Assembly: GCA_964512995.1 (NCBI GenBank)
Contig: CAZELM010000056.1
Location: 1 to 24,778, forward strand
DNA: 24,778 nt
Source of the DNA: CAZELM01 sp964512995
GTDB taxonomy: Bacteria > CSSED10-310
Direction: 5' to 3'
Below are positions 1 through 7,905 of the stretch, in pieces. A model generated the notes under the pieces. That model was not told the origin of the DNA. It saw nothing but the letters and a program-made list of their open reading frames with translations, and ran no database searches. Positions within the stretch are counted from its first letter, which is position 1. Each line of letters begins with the position of its first letter. The translations under genes and the position numbers were made by a program.

Positions 1-40
1 ATTTAATTCGAGAAAATAGCCTGAAAGACAGTCTTATAAT

Positions 41-649
41 GTGACTCTCAACACGAGAGAATCGGTGAGTGAGGAAAAGTGGGACGAGTTGCCGATAGAA
101 GCGAAGACGCATCGGTTTTCACGGACAGCATTTATTTATCATATAGAGGAAAACAGTTATTTTTGTCCGATGGGTAAGAGATTGGCTGCGAAGGGAGAAC
201 AAAGCAGCACGCGGAAAAATGGGACAACGGTAGAATCTATTGTATATGAATCGATGGCTGTGGATTGTGCGAATTGTCCATTACTGGCTCGATGTGTCAG
301 TCCGAAAAGGAAAACGCGTCGATTAGCCCGAATGAAAGGGGCAGCGGTATTGGATCGTTTGGAGGAGCGAATGACGAGTGCGGAGTCGCGGGCCATCTAT
401 AAACGAAGGTCCACGCTGGCAGAATCACCGTTTGCACGGATAAAGTCACAATTTGGGATTCGTCGATTCCTGTCGCGTGGATTGGATAAAGTGCGGATAG
501 AATGGCAATGGATATGCTCGGCCTATAACATCAATCTGTTGGCTAGATTGTTAAAACAGAAAAGACTATCCCTGCACGATGTCCCTTCATCGGCTTATAA
601 TACCAATATTCTGAACACGTGGGTTTCATTCTCTGAATGTCCAGCGTAG
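41..649 (+). CDS. IS1182-like transposase, C-terminal half
   Basis: Catalyses DNA strand transfer for an insertion sequence. The 202 residues visible match the C-terminal part of IS1182-type DDE transposases. They show a Cys-containing segment (YFCPMGKRL at residues 40-48, then C76, C79 and C85), the presumed third catalytic acid in AESPFARIK (E128), and the typical tail FLSRGLDKVRIEW followed by AYNINLLARL. Family members are usually well over 400 residues, so the N-terminal half with the first two Asp residues is missing. An in-frame TAG lies at 17-19. The other frames of bases 1-40 are also closed by stops, so the upstream half must be separated by a frameshift or stop; the GTG at 41 is only the first possible start. 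I infer a decayed element. No terminal inverted repeat could be recognised. Confidence 0.8.
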   Translation: MTLNTRESVSEEKWDELPIEAKTHRFSRTAFIYHIEENSYFCPMGKRLAAKGEQSSTRKNGTTVESIVYESMAVDCANCPLLARCVSPKRKTRRLARMKGAAVLDRLEERMTSAESRAIYKRRSTLAESPFARIKSQFGIRRFLSRGLDKVRIEWQWICSAYNINLLARLLKQKRLSLHDVPSSAYNTNILNTWVSFSECPA

Positions 650-1035
650 ACCTGAAAACGGGTTTAGTATTAATTATTGATGGATATCCATAAATTTGAG
701 TATTTTTTCAAATTTTCAGATCATATTCTTGATCCACTTTTTCAAAATGACGATGTCTTCGATTATTTTTTATTATTTTTTGTGAAATTCGATATCTTTT
801 CTCAATCTCTCCCATTTAAATCAACACCCTCTTCATGGGGAAAGGTTGGGGATGAAGTCAAAAAGCACGGCATTATCTTCACCTCATGGTCATGGATGAA
901 GAACACCAGAAAGAAAATCGTCACCACTCTCTTGAATCCAGGTCCGTCGCTCTTGAAGAACCTACCCGTAAAATGTTACATTGATCCTGTATCACGTACG
1001 ATGAAACAGGTTTTTTTCTGCAAGGAGTTTGTGCG
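650..1035. other. AT-rich spacer between transposase remnant and hutU
   Basis: No convincing gene. A 120-codon plus-strand open frame (677-1039) has Phe/Lys-rich composition and no family resemblance. Visible structure: a 12-bp perfect palindrome ATGGATATCCAT at 680-691, and an 8-bp inverted repeat (AAATTTGA at 692-699, TCAAATTT at 708-715) that could form a weak hairpin after the transposase. The base composition differs sharply from the GC-richer hutU, which fits an insertion boundary somewhere here. Confidence 0.6.
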
Positions 1036-3093
1036 ATGAGTGATCAGTTTCGGGAATCAATCGTTCAGGGTATCCCCGCATCATTACCACCCATGCCGCC
1101 ATGGGACGATACCGTCAGCCACGCACCTCCCCGACCGATAGCCTTGTCCGACCGCGAGAAGGAGCTTGCCATCGAAAATGCCTTGCGCTACTTCCCCACG
1201 GAATGGCATCCGGTGCTGGCCGAGGAGTTTGCCGCGGAACTGGCCAAAGACGGCCGAATCTATATGCGCCGGTTCCGGCCCGTCTATCCCATGGCCGCCC
1301 GGCCGATTCACGAATACCCGGCCCGATGTCCCGAAGCCGCAGCCATGATGCTGATGATCCAGAACAACCTGGATCCGGCTGTTGCGCAGCATCCCCACGA
1401 ACTCGTGACCTACGGCGGCAATGGCACGGTTTTCCAGAACTGGGCGCAATACCTTCTGACCATGAAATATCTGTCGGAAATGACCGACACGCAGACACTG
1501 GTCATCTATTCCGGCCATCCTCTGGGATTGTTTCCATCCAGCACATGGGCTCCCAGATTGATCCTGACCAATGGCATGATGATTCCCAATTATTCCAGCC
1601 CGGAAGACTATCTCCGGTACAGCGCTCTGGGCGTCACATCATACGGTCAGATGACAGCCGGCAGCTATATGTATATCGGACCCCAGGGTATCGTTCACGG
1701 AACAACGATCACCATTCTCAATGCCGCCCGGAAATATCTGGGAGTGGCTCCCGACCAACCCCTCGGCGGGACGCTGTTTGTCACATCGGGTCTCGGTGGC
1801 ATGAGCGGTGCTCAGGCCAAAGCCGGCACCATTGCCGGAGCGGTCACTGTCATTGCCGAGATCAATCCGGAACCAGTCTACAAACGCCACAAACAGGGCT
1901 GGCTGATGGAAGTGGAAACGGATCTGGACCACCTGCTCCTGCGGATCGAAAAAGCAGTCCGGAACAAGGAAGCCGTATCCATCGGTTACATCGGCAACAT
2001 TGTCGATCTCTGGGAGAAACTGGTCGATTCGGATCTGCGTGTCGCCCTCGGTTCGGACCAGACATCCCTCCACAATCCGTTCGGCGGGGGATATTACCCG
2101 GTGGACCTGAGCCTTTCCGAGTCCAATGCCTTGATGAAAACCCATCCGGAGCAGTTCCGACAGGCCGTCCAGGCATCGCTCCGGCGGCAGGTCAAAGCCA
2201 TTCACGCCATGGCTGGCCGGGGAATGTACTTCTGGGACTATGGAAACGCATTCCTGCTGGAAGCGTCCCGCGCCGGTGCCGAAGGAATACTCAATCCGGA
2301 CGGCTCCTTCACCTACCCGTCCTACGTGGAAGACATCATGGGTCCGATCTGTTTCGATTACGGATTTGGCCCGTTCCGATGGGTCTGCACATCGAACCGG
2401 CCGGAGGATCTGGCGCAGACCGACCGCCTGGCCGCAGATGTGCTTCGGGAGATGTCCCGGACTGCTGATCCCGATATCCGGCAGCAACTCGCGGATAATA
2501 TCCAATGGATCGAAGAAGCGCAGAAAAACCGCCTGGTGGTCGGCTCCCAGGCCCGTATTCTCTACGCCAATGCCGATGGCCGCATCAAAATCGCCCTGGC
2601 ATTCAACGACGCGATCCGGACCGGCCAGATTTCCGCTCCCATTGTACTGGGCCGGGATCATCATGACGTGTCCGGAACGGACTCCCCATTCCGGGAGACC
2701 GCCAACATCCGGGATGGTTCCAACCGAACGGCCGACATGGCGGTCCACAACGTTATCGGCGATGCGTGCCGGGGAGCCACCTGGGTCAGTCTCCACAATG
2801 GCGGAGGCGTTGGATGGGGAGAAGTCATCAACGGCGGATTCGGCATGGTCATTGACGGATCCGAAACCTCTGCCCGGCGGATTCGGGACATGCTGTTCTG
2901 GGATGTCAACAATGGGATCGCCCGCCGGGCCTGGGCGAGAAACTCCGGCGCTCTGTCTGCGATTCAGGCGGCCATGAATGCCGAACCCCGGCTGAAAGTG
3001 ACCGTTCCCAATATCGTATCCCCGGAACTCCCCCGAAACGCCGTCGCAAAGGCATTCGGACCATCGGACCAGCCACTCCCATCCGGTCAATGA
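1036..3093 (+). CDS. hutU: Urocanate hydratase (urocanase), long form
   Basis: Cytoplasmic NAD+-dependent enzyme of histidine degradation that converts urocanate to 4-imidazolone-5-propanoate. The 685-residue product carries the NAD-binding glycine cluster (SGLGGMSGAQ, about residues 251-260), the early YGGNGTVFQNWAQY motif, and GPFRWVCTSNRPEDL with C451. Its C-terminal half contains RDHHDVSGTDSPFRET and SLHNGGGVGWGEVINGG. It lacks the FQGLPARICW signature of the roughly 560-residue bacterial urocanases. Its length resembles the longer type found in animals and some bacteria. The start is fixed by AAGGAG at 1022-1027, 8 bases before ATG. No hutH, hutI or hutG lies nearby. The next gene follows on the same strand after about 90 bases. 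Function is well supported; the isolated position is the oddity. Confidence 0.95.
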   Translation: MSDQFRESIVQGIPASLPPMPPWDDTVSHAPPRPIALSDREKELAIENALRYFPTEWHPVLAEEFAAELAKDGRIYMRRFRPVYPMAARPIHEYPARCPEAAAMMLMIQNNLDPAVAQHPHELVTYGGNGTVFQNWAQYLLTMKYLSEMTDTQTLVIYSGHPLGLFPSSTWAPRLILTNGMMIPNYSSPEDYLRYSALGVTSYGQMTAGSYMYIGPQGIVHGTTITILNAARKYLGVAPDQPLGGTLFVTSGLGGMSGAQAKAGTIAGAVTVIAEINPEPVYKRHKQGWLMEVETDLDHLLLRIEKAVRNKEAVSIGYIGNIVDLWEKLVDSDLRVALGSDQTSLHNPFGGGYYPVDLSLSESNALMKTHPEQFRQAVQASLRRQVKAIHAMAGRGMYFWDYGNAFLLEASRAGAEGILNPDGSFTYPSYVEDIMGPICFDYGFGPFRWVCTSNRPEDLAQTDRLAADVLREMSRTADPDIRQQLADNIQWIEEAQKNRLVVGSQARILYANADGRIKIALAFNDAIRTGQISAPIVLGRDHHDVSGTDSPFRETANIRDGSNRTADMAVHNVIGDACRGATWVSLHNGGGVGWGEVINGGFGMVIDGSETSARRIRDMLFWDVNNGIARRAWARNSGALSAIQAAMNAEPRLKVTVPNIVSPELPRNAVAKAFGPSDQPLPSGQ

Positions 3094-3183
3094 CGCCTCA
3101 CGAAAACCGCACCGAGTGGTCCCTTTCAACCGGATATGGATGTGAAACAAAGTTAACGGATAACTGATTTGGAGGATATGGCG

Positions 3184-4149
3184 ATGAAATTCAATTTTGG
3201 TGAATCGTTCGGGATCCTGCTCAAGACCATGCCGTATGTCATCATGCGGATGGTCATTTATGGATTGCTTGGGATCGGTGCCGGCCTGATCATCGGATTC
3301 CTGCTGCTCCTGGCGAAAATTTTCGGAGGGTTCGGCACGCTTCTGTTCATTGCGGGTCTGGCCGGACTGTTCGGATTGCTGCAACTGGTCAAACGCTACG
3401 TGCTCTACATGATCAATGCCGGACACATAGCCGTGATCACGGAGCTGATCCATAAAGGAACGCTGCCTCCTGGAATCAATCAGGTGGAATATGGGAAACA
3501 GACCGTCACCAGGCTGTTCAAGGAAGTGAATGTTCTGTTTCTGGTCGATCAGATGGTGTCCGGAATCATCAAGGCATTCAACCGGATGGTCGTTCGGATC
3601 GCGGATATCCTGCCGATCCCCGGATTGGACAGCGTCGCCAAGTTCATCAACAGCGTGCTGAACTTCTCGATGACCTATGTCGATGAATCGATTCTCAGCT
3701 ATAATCTGTCCAGAGAAAACGAGAATATCTGGGAGAGTTCGAAACGGGGAGTCGTCTTGTACGCTCAGAACTGGAAACCGATTGTCACATCCGCGTTGGG
3801 GCTCGCGATTGTCAACATCGTCGCCACTGCCGCGTTCATCCTGGTCATGCTCGTTCCATTCGCTCCCATGGCGCTGATGACGAGCAATGAAACGCTGAAA
3901 ACAATGTTCTTTCTGATGGCGGTCACCGTGGGGTATGGATTGAAACTGTCCGTGGTCAACCCCTTCTGTCTGATCTCCATGATCCTCACTTACAACAAGG
4001 CGATCGAAAACCAGGAACCCAATCCCGAATGGGAAGCGAAACTGGAGATGGCATCTGCGAAGTTCAAGGAACTGAAAGCCCGTGCGATGGAAACCATTTC
4101 TCCCAAACCGGTCCAGCCGATACCACCGGAAGAGCCGGAATCGGTATAG
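3184..4149 (+). CDS. Polytopic membrane protein of unknown function
   Basis: I do not recognise the family. The 321-residue product has a short N-terminus and strongly hydrophobic stretches at about residues 19-44 and 49-68. A more polar middle section (70-195) follows, then further hydrophobic stretches at about 201-226 and 239-262. It ends in a charged, Pro/Glu-rich tail (PKPVQPIPPEEPESV) likely to be cytoplasmic. An amphipathic stretch around FIKAFNRMVVRIADILPIPGLDS-like sequence near 127-150 may lie along the membrane. The start was chosen at ATG 3184 because GGAGG sits at 3171-3175, 8 bases upstream; the in-frame TTG at 3169 and ATG at 3178 overlap or crowd that site. It lies about 90 bases after hutU and could be co-transcribed, but nothing in the protein points to histidine metabolism or a known transporter. 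Confidence 0.8.
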   Translation: MKFNFGESFGILLKTMPYVIMRMVIYGLLGIGAGLIIGFLLLLAKIFGGFGTLLFIAGLAGLFGLLQLVKRYVLYMINAGHIAVITELIHKGTLPPGINQVEYGKQTVTRLFKEVNVLFLVDQMVSGIIKAFNRMVVRIADILPIPGLDSVAKFINSVLNFSMTYVDESILSYNLSRENENIWESSKRGVVLYAQNWKPIVTSALGLAIVNIVATAAFILVMLVPFAPMALMTSNETLKTMFFLMAVTVGYGLKLSVVNPFCLISMILTYNKAIENQEPNPEWEAKLEMASAKFKELKARAMETISPKPVQPIPPEEPESV

Positions 4150-4777
4150 TGCGTTCACGGCCCTCCACTTCTCCGGTCCCGTCTGATCACCGGTCCATGC
4201 AGATATCAGCCATCCAGGGAAACCAGGCTATTGACAGGTAATTAACACTTCCCTCTCCCCGCCGGTAAAATGGTCACACACGCGGAACGATGGCATTAAC
4301 ATATCTCCCTCACCCCGCCGGCCATGTTATTTGATTGATTCCTTGTGAATCGGCCGGCGATCCTCTCCCGGCCGCAAAGCTGGGAGGTCGTACACGCTCC
4401 GCATGACACTAAATGAAGAAACCTATAAAACGACCGCTCGTGAAGAGGTTTCTTAGCAGAGGGTGACGATGATCCAGCACAAACCAACCTTTCTTACCTC
4501 CTTCGCCTCCTGGGAGAAGAGGATGAGGGTGGGACTTGGCAGGCGTTTGTGATGCGTATCAGTGAGGATGAGGGCTGGTAATGGAATGCGTTCGGGCGAT
4601 AGTTGGACCAAGGATGAGGATTAAACTGTGCACACGTTCCGGTGCTGGGTGAGAGCCAGTTTGAACAGCTACCCCTTGCCTGTCCCGGTCCGATGCATTA
4701 TTGTGACTGTCCGAAGCAAGCGTTCCGGAATATCCGGACATCCCCATAACCAGCGTTGTCTCACAAGGAGGTTTATC
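4150..4777. other. Long non-coding stretch upstream of the aminotransferase
   Basis: No credible gene in about 630 bases; the short open frames here lack ribosome sites and family features. It contains two minus-oriented copies of a GC-rich motif (CCCTCTCCCCGCCGG at 4251-4265, CCCTCACCCCGCCGG at 4307-4321), and a 9-bp inverted repeat (AAGAAACCT at 4416-4424, AGGTTTCTT at 4446-4454). A symmetrical TCCGGA-ATA-TCCGGA lies at 4724-4738, about 40 bases before the aminotransferase start. A weak promoter candidate is TTGCCT (4676-4681), 17 bases, TATTGT (4699-4704). None of these is strong on its own. Confidence 0.5.
4307..4327 (-). repeat. Left arm of 21-bp inverted repeat flanking the aminotransferase
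   Basis: Bases 4307-4327 are the exact reverse complement of 6248-6268. The core is CCCTCACCCCGCCGG here and CCGGCGGGGTGAGGG on the right. The two arms enclose the aminotransferase gene, about 1.9 kb apart. A degenerate left copy lies at 4251-4265 and more right copies at 6033-6047, 6313-6327 and 6372-6386, so this is a dispersed repeat family rather than a unique pair. Confidence 0.75.
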
Positions 4778-6025
4778 ATGCAGGTTTCATCGTTACTGGC
4801 TCAGCGTGCGCACCATCTGTCTCCGTCCCCCATCCGGAAACTGGCACCATTGATGCGGTTGCCCGGTATGATTTCATTGGGTGGCGGGTATCCGAATCCT
4901 CAGACCTTTGCATTCGATATGTTGACAGTGACATTCAAAAGCGGCCAGGAATATGGAATTTCCGGCAACGCGATGGATCTCGCATGCCAGTATGGTCCGA
5001 CCGACGCATTTCAGACATTGAAACCCCTGATCCTCCACTGGCACACATCCAAAGACGGCGTATCGCTTCAGGATAACCAAATCCAGATGCTGAACGGCTC
5101 CCAGGAAGGGTTGCATATCATGGGATACCTGTTTCTGGAATCCACCGATTTCGTGGCCATATCCGAACCGGCGTATCCCGGTGCGCTGGGTGCATTCCGG
5201 GCGTTCACCAATCATTACATCCCCTTTCCGGTGGATGCGGAGGGAACGGTGACATCGGAACTGGAACGCATTCTCGCGGATCGGCAGGCATCCGGTCAGC
5301 CCATGCCCAAATTCATCTATGAAGTTCCAAATGGTCATAATCCGGCGGGAGTCGCGTTGTCGCTCCATCGGCGAAAACATCTGCTCCAGATCGCGTCCCG
5401 GTTCGACCTGATGATTCTGGAGGATGATCCGTACCAGTTGCTCCAGTTGGAGGATCGGGAGCCGATCCCGACGCTGCAATCGCTGGACACGGAGCAGCGC
5501 GTCGTGCGGCTGGACAGCTTCTCCAAAATATTCGCACCCGGACTGCGCATCGGATATGCATCCGGCGATCCTGCCATCATCCGCTATTTCGAGTTATACA
5601 AACAGACGACCAACCTGCATACGAGTTCGATGGTGCAGAGTCTCCTGGCCGGATATCTCTCGCATCACGATCCGGACACGTTCAGATCGCTGATTAGGGA
5701 AAACTGCGGCCTGTACCGCCGAAACCGGGATATCATGGTGGAAGCGGCCCGGAAACATCTCCCGAAGGAAGTCCGGTTCAATATTCCGACGGAAGGCATG
5801 TTCATCTGGTTTGAGCTCCCGGAGCAATATAATACGCAGCGGATGGTGGAGACGGACGGCATGGAACTGGGTGTGCTGCTGGTGCCGGGCAGTGCATTCT
5901 CGTCGACCGGCGGACTGAACCATTGCATGCGGGCCAGTTTCAGCATGGTGCCTCCGGAGTCCATTGTCGAAGGGATGATCCGGTTCGGCCAGATGGTGGA
6001 GCGGGAAGCGGCGCGGGTGTCCTGA
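4778..6025 (+). CDS. PLP-dependent aminotransferase, class I/II, 2-aminoadipate type
   Basis: Transfers an amino group between an amino acid and a 2-oxoacid using pyridoxal phosphate. The 415-residue protein shows the fold-type I landmarks: YGPTDAFQTLK (72-82), LNGSQEGLHIMG (105-116), VPNGHNPAGV (183-192; N188 expected to contact PLP), ILEDDPY (213-219; Asp to the pyridine nitrogen) and SFSKIFAPGLRIGY (247-260). K250 is the Schiff-base lysine and R257 a phosphate contact. Overall it resembles LysN/kynurenine-aminoadipate aminotransferases and the aminotransferase domain of MocR regulators, but it has no DNA-binding domain. The start at ATG 4778 is set by AAGGAGG at 4765-4771; an open frame continues upstream but has no ribosome site. 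It lies about 680 bases before the dehydrogenase/dehydratase operon. A role in lysine, leucine or glutamate formation is possible; the substrate cannot be read from sequence. Confidence 0.88.
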   Translation: MQVSSLLAQRAHHLSPSPIRKLAPLMRLPGMISLGGGYPNPQTFAFDMLTVTFKSGQEYGISGNAMDLACQYGPTDAFQTLKPLILHWHTSKDGVSLQDNQIQMLNGSQEGLHIMGYLFLESTDFVAISEPAYPGALGAFRAFTNHYIPFPVDAEGTVTSELERILADRQASGQPMPKFIYEVPNGHNPAGVALSLHRRKHLLQIASRFDLMILEDDPYQLLQLEDREPIPTLQSLDTEQRVVRLDSFSKIFAPGLRIGYASGDPAIIRYFELYKQTTNLHTSSMVQSLLAGYLSHHDPDTFRSLIRENCGLYRRNRDIMVEAARKHLPKEVRFNIPTEGMFIWFELPEQYNTQRMVETDGMELGVLLVPGSAFSSTGGLNHCMRASFSMVPPESIVEGMIRFGQMVEREAARVS

Positions 6026-6082
6026 TTTTCGACCGGCGGGGTGAGGGAAACAAGCCAAAATCCACCCATCGACCATGGAAGA

Positions 6083-6145
6083 GTGGCAGGTTTGAACAGC
6101 CGTGGTTTCATTGTACCGGGGAGTATACCGTTTCAAACCTGCCAC
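6083..6145. repeat. 14-bp perfect inverted repeat
   Basis: GTGGCAGGTTTGAA at 6083-6096 pairs perfectly with TTCAAACCTGCCAC at 6132-6145 across a 35-base loop. It lies about 60 bases after the aminotransferase stop. There is no T-run after the right arm, so it is not a classical terminator. It could be a small non-autonomous mobile element or an mRNA 3' structure. Confidence 0.7.
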
Positions 6146-6184
6146 AACAAAACAATTCGGCAACACATTTGCGGATTCCTCTTC

Positions 6185-6216
6185 ACCCTCTCCCAACGCA
6201 GTGTCCGGGAGAGGGT
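6185..6216. repeat. 10-bp inverted repeat hairpin
   Basis: ACCCTCTCCC at 6185-6194 is complementary to GGGAGAGGGT at 6207-6216, with a 12-base loop. The stem is strong, but no T tract follows. Its CCCTCTCCC arm resembles the degenerate motif at 4251-4265. Confidence 0.65.
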
Positions 6217-6251
6217 CGCCGGCCATACCGCCAGGCTTAATCCATAGACAT

Positions 6252-6387
6252 GGCCGGCGGGGTGAGGGGATTTCGCCATCTGCCGGTTCCACGACTGAGT
6301 TCGTCATCCTGGCCGGCGGGGTGAGGGGATTTCGCCATCTGCCGGTTCCACGACTGAGTTCGTCATCCTGGCCGGCGGGGTGAGGGT
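6252..6387 (+). repeat. 59-bp tandem repeat, two full copies and a partial third
   Basis: Units 6252-6310 and 6311-6369 are identical 59-mers. A third copy starts at 6370 and matches for about 17 bases before diverging. Each unit opens with GGCCGGCGGGGTGAGGG, the same motif found in inverted orientation upstream of the aminotransferase. The copies abut each other directly without spacers, so this is not a CRISPR array. Confidence 0.9.
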
Positions 6388-6707
6388 ATCCTCGCCAGGT
6401 GCCAGGATCGCGCCCGGTCCAGCCATAGTGATGACCGCAGTTTCACTGTTTTCTTTCGCGGCCTTCGCGTCTTCGTGTGCGTCTTTTTCTTCAGACCACT
6501 CCCTCTGGCCACGGCTCTGGTCTTCTTTGACTTCTGCTGTTTTTGAAAAAATTCCACACACTTGCTTTGCTTCGCATGTCATGATATGAATCTTTTTCTA
6601 ATTGGGAGTCGGCGGTCCACATGTACCGGAATACCGCCATATAAACATCAAACGAGCGTACCCGCTCGATGAATAATCGACGAACAGTCAGTGATAAGGA
6701 GGATTTC

Positions 6708-7892
6708 ATGAGCAAATATCATGTTGTTGCGATGCCGGGAGACGGTATTGGTAAAGTCGTATTACCGGAATCGATACGCGTATTGGATGCAGTCGGATTT
6801 GAAGCGGAATATCATCACGGCGATATCGGCTGGGATTTCTGGTGCTCGGAAGGCAATGCCTTTCCCCAGCGAACGATCGATCTGCTGGAAACATACAAAC
6901 TGGGTCTGTTTGGCGCGATCACATCCAAACCCAAAGACAAAGCCGCAGCAGAACTCAATCCGGAATTAAAGGGTAAAGGCTACACCTATTACAGCCCCAT
7001 CGTCACCATGCGTCAGCATTTTGACCTGGATATCTGCACCCGGCCGTGCATCTCCTTTCCGGGTAATCCGTTGAATTTCATTCGCCGGAGCAACGATGGC
7101 GGGTTTGAAGAACCGACCGTCAACGTGGTCATTTTCCGTCAGAACACCGAAGGACTCTATGCGGGTGTCGAATGGACAAATCCACCGGATCAGGTCTATG
7201 ACGCGATGAAAACACATCCTAAATTCAAGGCATTTCTCAAGGTTCCCAGAGAAGACCTGGCGATCTCCACCCGGATTTTCACCCGTCAGGCCTGCCGGCG
7301 CATTGTCCGGGCTGCCTTCGAATATGCCAACAAATTCGGATACAAATCCGTGACCGTCTGTGAAAAACCCAATGTCATCCGGGAAACTTCCGGCATGATG
7401 GAGTTTGTTGCCAAAGAAATTCACAAGGAATTCTCCCATATCCAGCTCTGGTCCACGAACATCGACGCTCAGATGATGTGGCTGACCAAGAATCCGGAAG
7501 ATTACGGAGTCATTGTGGCTGGAAACATGTTCGGGGATATCGTCTCCGACGGCTTTGCCGGTCTCGTCGGTGGTCTCGGATTCGCCTGTTCCGCCAACAT
7601 CGGAGAAAAAGTGGCGGTATTTGAACCCACCCATGGTTCCGCTCCCAAATACGAGAAACTGAATCCATCGATCGTCAATCCCATTGCCATGATCATGTCG
7701 GCGGTGATGATGCTGGATCATGTCGGGGAAACGGCCAAAGCCGAGAAAATCCGAAATGCAATCTCCGCGGTCGTGGCGGAAGGCAAAATCCGGACCTACG
7801 ACATGCTGAAACTTTCCGGCGGACCGGATGTGTTCAGTAAAGGAGCCGCGACCACGCAGCAGATGACCGACGCCATCATCGCCAATCTGTAA
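6708..7892 (+). CDS. Isocitrate/isopropylmalate-family dehydrogenase
   Basis: Cytoplasmic metal- and NAD(P)-dependent beta-decarboxylating dehydrogenase; it oxidises a 2-hydroxyacid such as isocitrate, homoisocitrate or 3-isopropylmalate to a 2-oxoacid and CO2. The 394 residues include MPGDGIGKVVLPE (9-21), FRQNTEGLYAGVEW (143-156), CEKPNVIRETSG, NMFGDIVSDGFAGLVGG (metal-binding aspartates) and EPTHGSAPKY (306-315). The substrate helix reads SPIVTMR (96-102). Its Ser and Arg match the isocitrate-dehydrogenase SxNxxLR pattern, although Asn is replaced by Ile. K314-Y315 correspond to the residues that favour NADP in Escherichia coli Icd. I therefore lean towards NADP-dependent isocitrate dehydrogenase, as inference only. 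ATG 6708 has AAGGAGG at 6696-6702. First gene of a three-gene operon; the dehydratase starts 13 bases after its stop. Confidence 0.88.
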   Translation: MSKYHVVAMPGDGIGKVVLPESIRVLDAVGFEAEYHHGDIGWDFWCSEGNAFPQRTIDLLETYKLGLFGAITSKPKDKAAAELNPELKGKGYTYYSPIVTMRQHFDLDICTRPCISFPGNPLNFIRRSNDGGFEEPTVNVVIFRQNTEGLYAGVEWTNPPDQVYDAMKTHPKFKAFLKVPREDLAISTRIFTRQACRRIVRAAFEYANKFGYKSVTVCEKPNVIRETSGMMEFVAKEIHKEFSHIQLWSTNIDAQMMWLTKNPEDYGVIVAGNMFGDIVSDGFAGLVGGLGFACSANIGEKVAVFEPTHGSAPKYEKLNPSIVNPIAMIMSAVMMLDHVGETAKAEKIRNAISAVVAEGKIRTYDMLKLSGGPDVFSKGAATTQQMTDAIIANL

Positions 7893-7905
7893 TAAGGAGA
7901 TCGAT

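Larger units (their letters stand above)
6026..6707. other. Repeat-rich intergenic region upstream of the dehydrogenase operon
   Basis: No gene. It holds dispersed GC-rich motif copies, two inverted repeats, a 59-bp tandem repeat (all listed separately), and at about 6440-6545 a stretch (TTCGCGGCCTTCGCG and neighbours). That stretch looks like the intergenic sequence found in many environmental genomes that yields spurious Lys/Arg-rich open frames. Close to the dehydrogenase start are two small stem-loops: GGCGGT/ACCGCC (6611-6616 with 6633-6638) and CGAGCG-TACC-CGCTCG (6653-6668). A weak promoter candidate is TTGCTT (6562-6567), 17 bases, TATGAA (6585-6590). Confidence 0.55.

Noticed and set aside
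677..1039. 120-codon plus-strand open frame before hutU
   Set aside because: It has no ribosome site, an unusual Phe/Lys-rich composition in AT-rich DNA and no family resemblance, and it overlaps the hutU start.
1101..2468. 455-codon frame-shifted open frame inside hutU
   Set aside because: It is an out-of-frame reading of hutU with Arg/Ser/Pro-rich nonsense composition.
1639..4158. 839-codon open frame on the minus strand
   Set aside because: It lies antisense to two well-supported genes, hutU and the membrane protein. Its Asp/His/Gln-rich composition is what the reverse of GC-rich codons produces, and no domain is recognisable.
6252..6387. Possible CRISPR array
   Set aside because: The repeat units are directly adjacent with no spacers, and no cas gene is present.
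6304..6582. 92-codon minus-strand open frame over the 59-bp repeat
   Set aside because: It runs through tandem repeats and a known-looking dispersed intergenic sequence, and the charged product has no domain.
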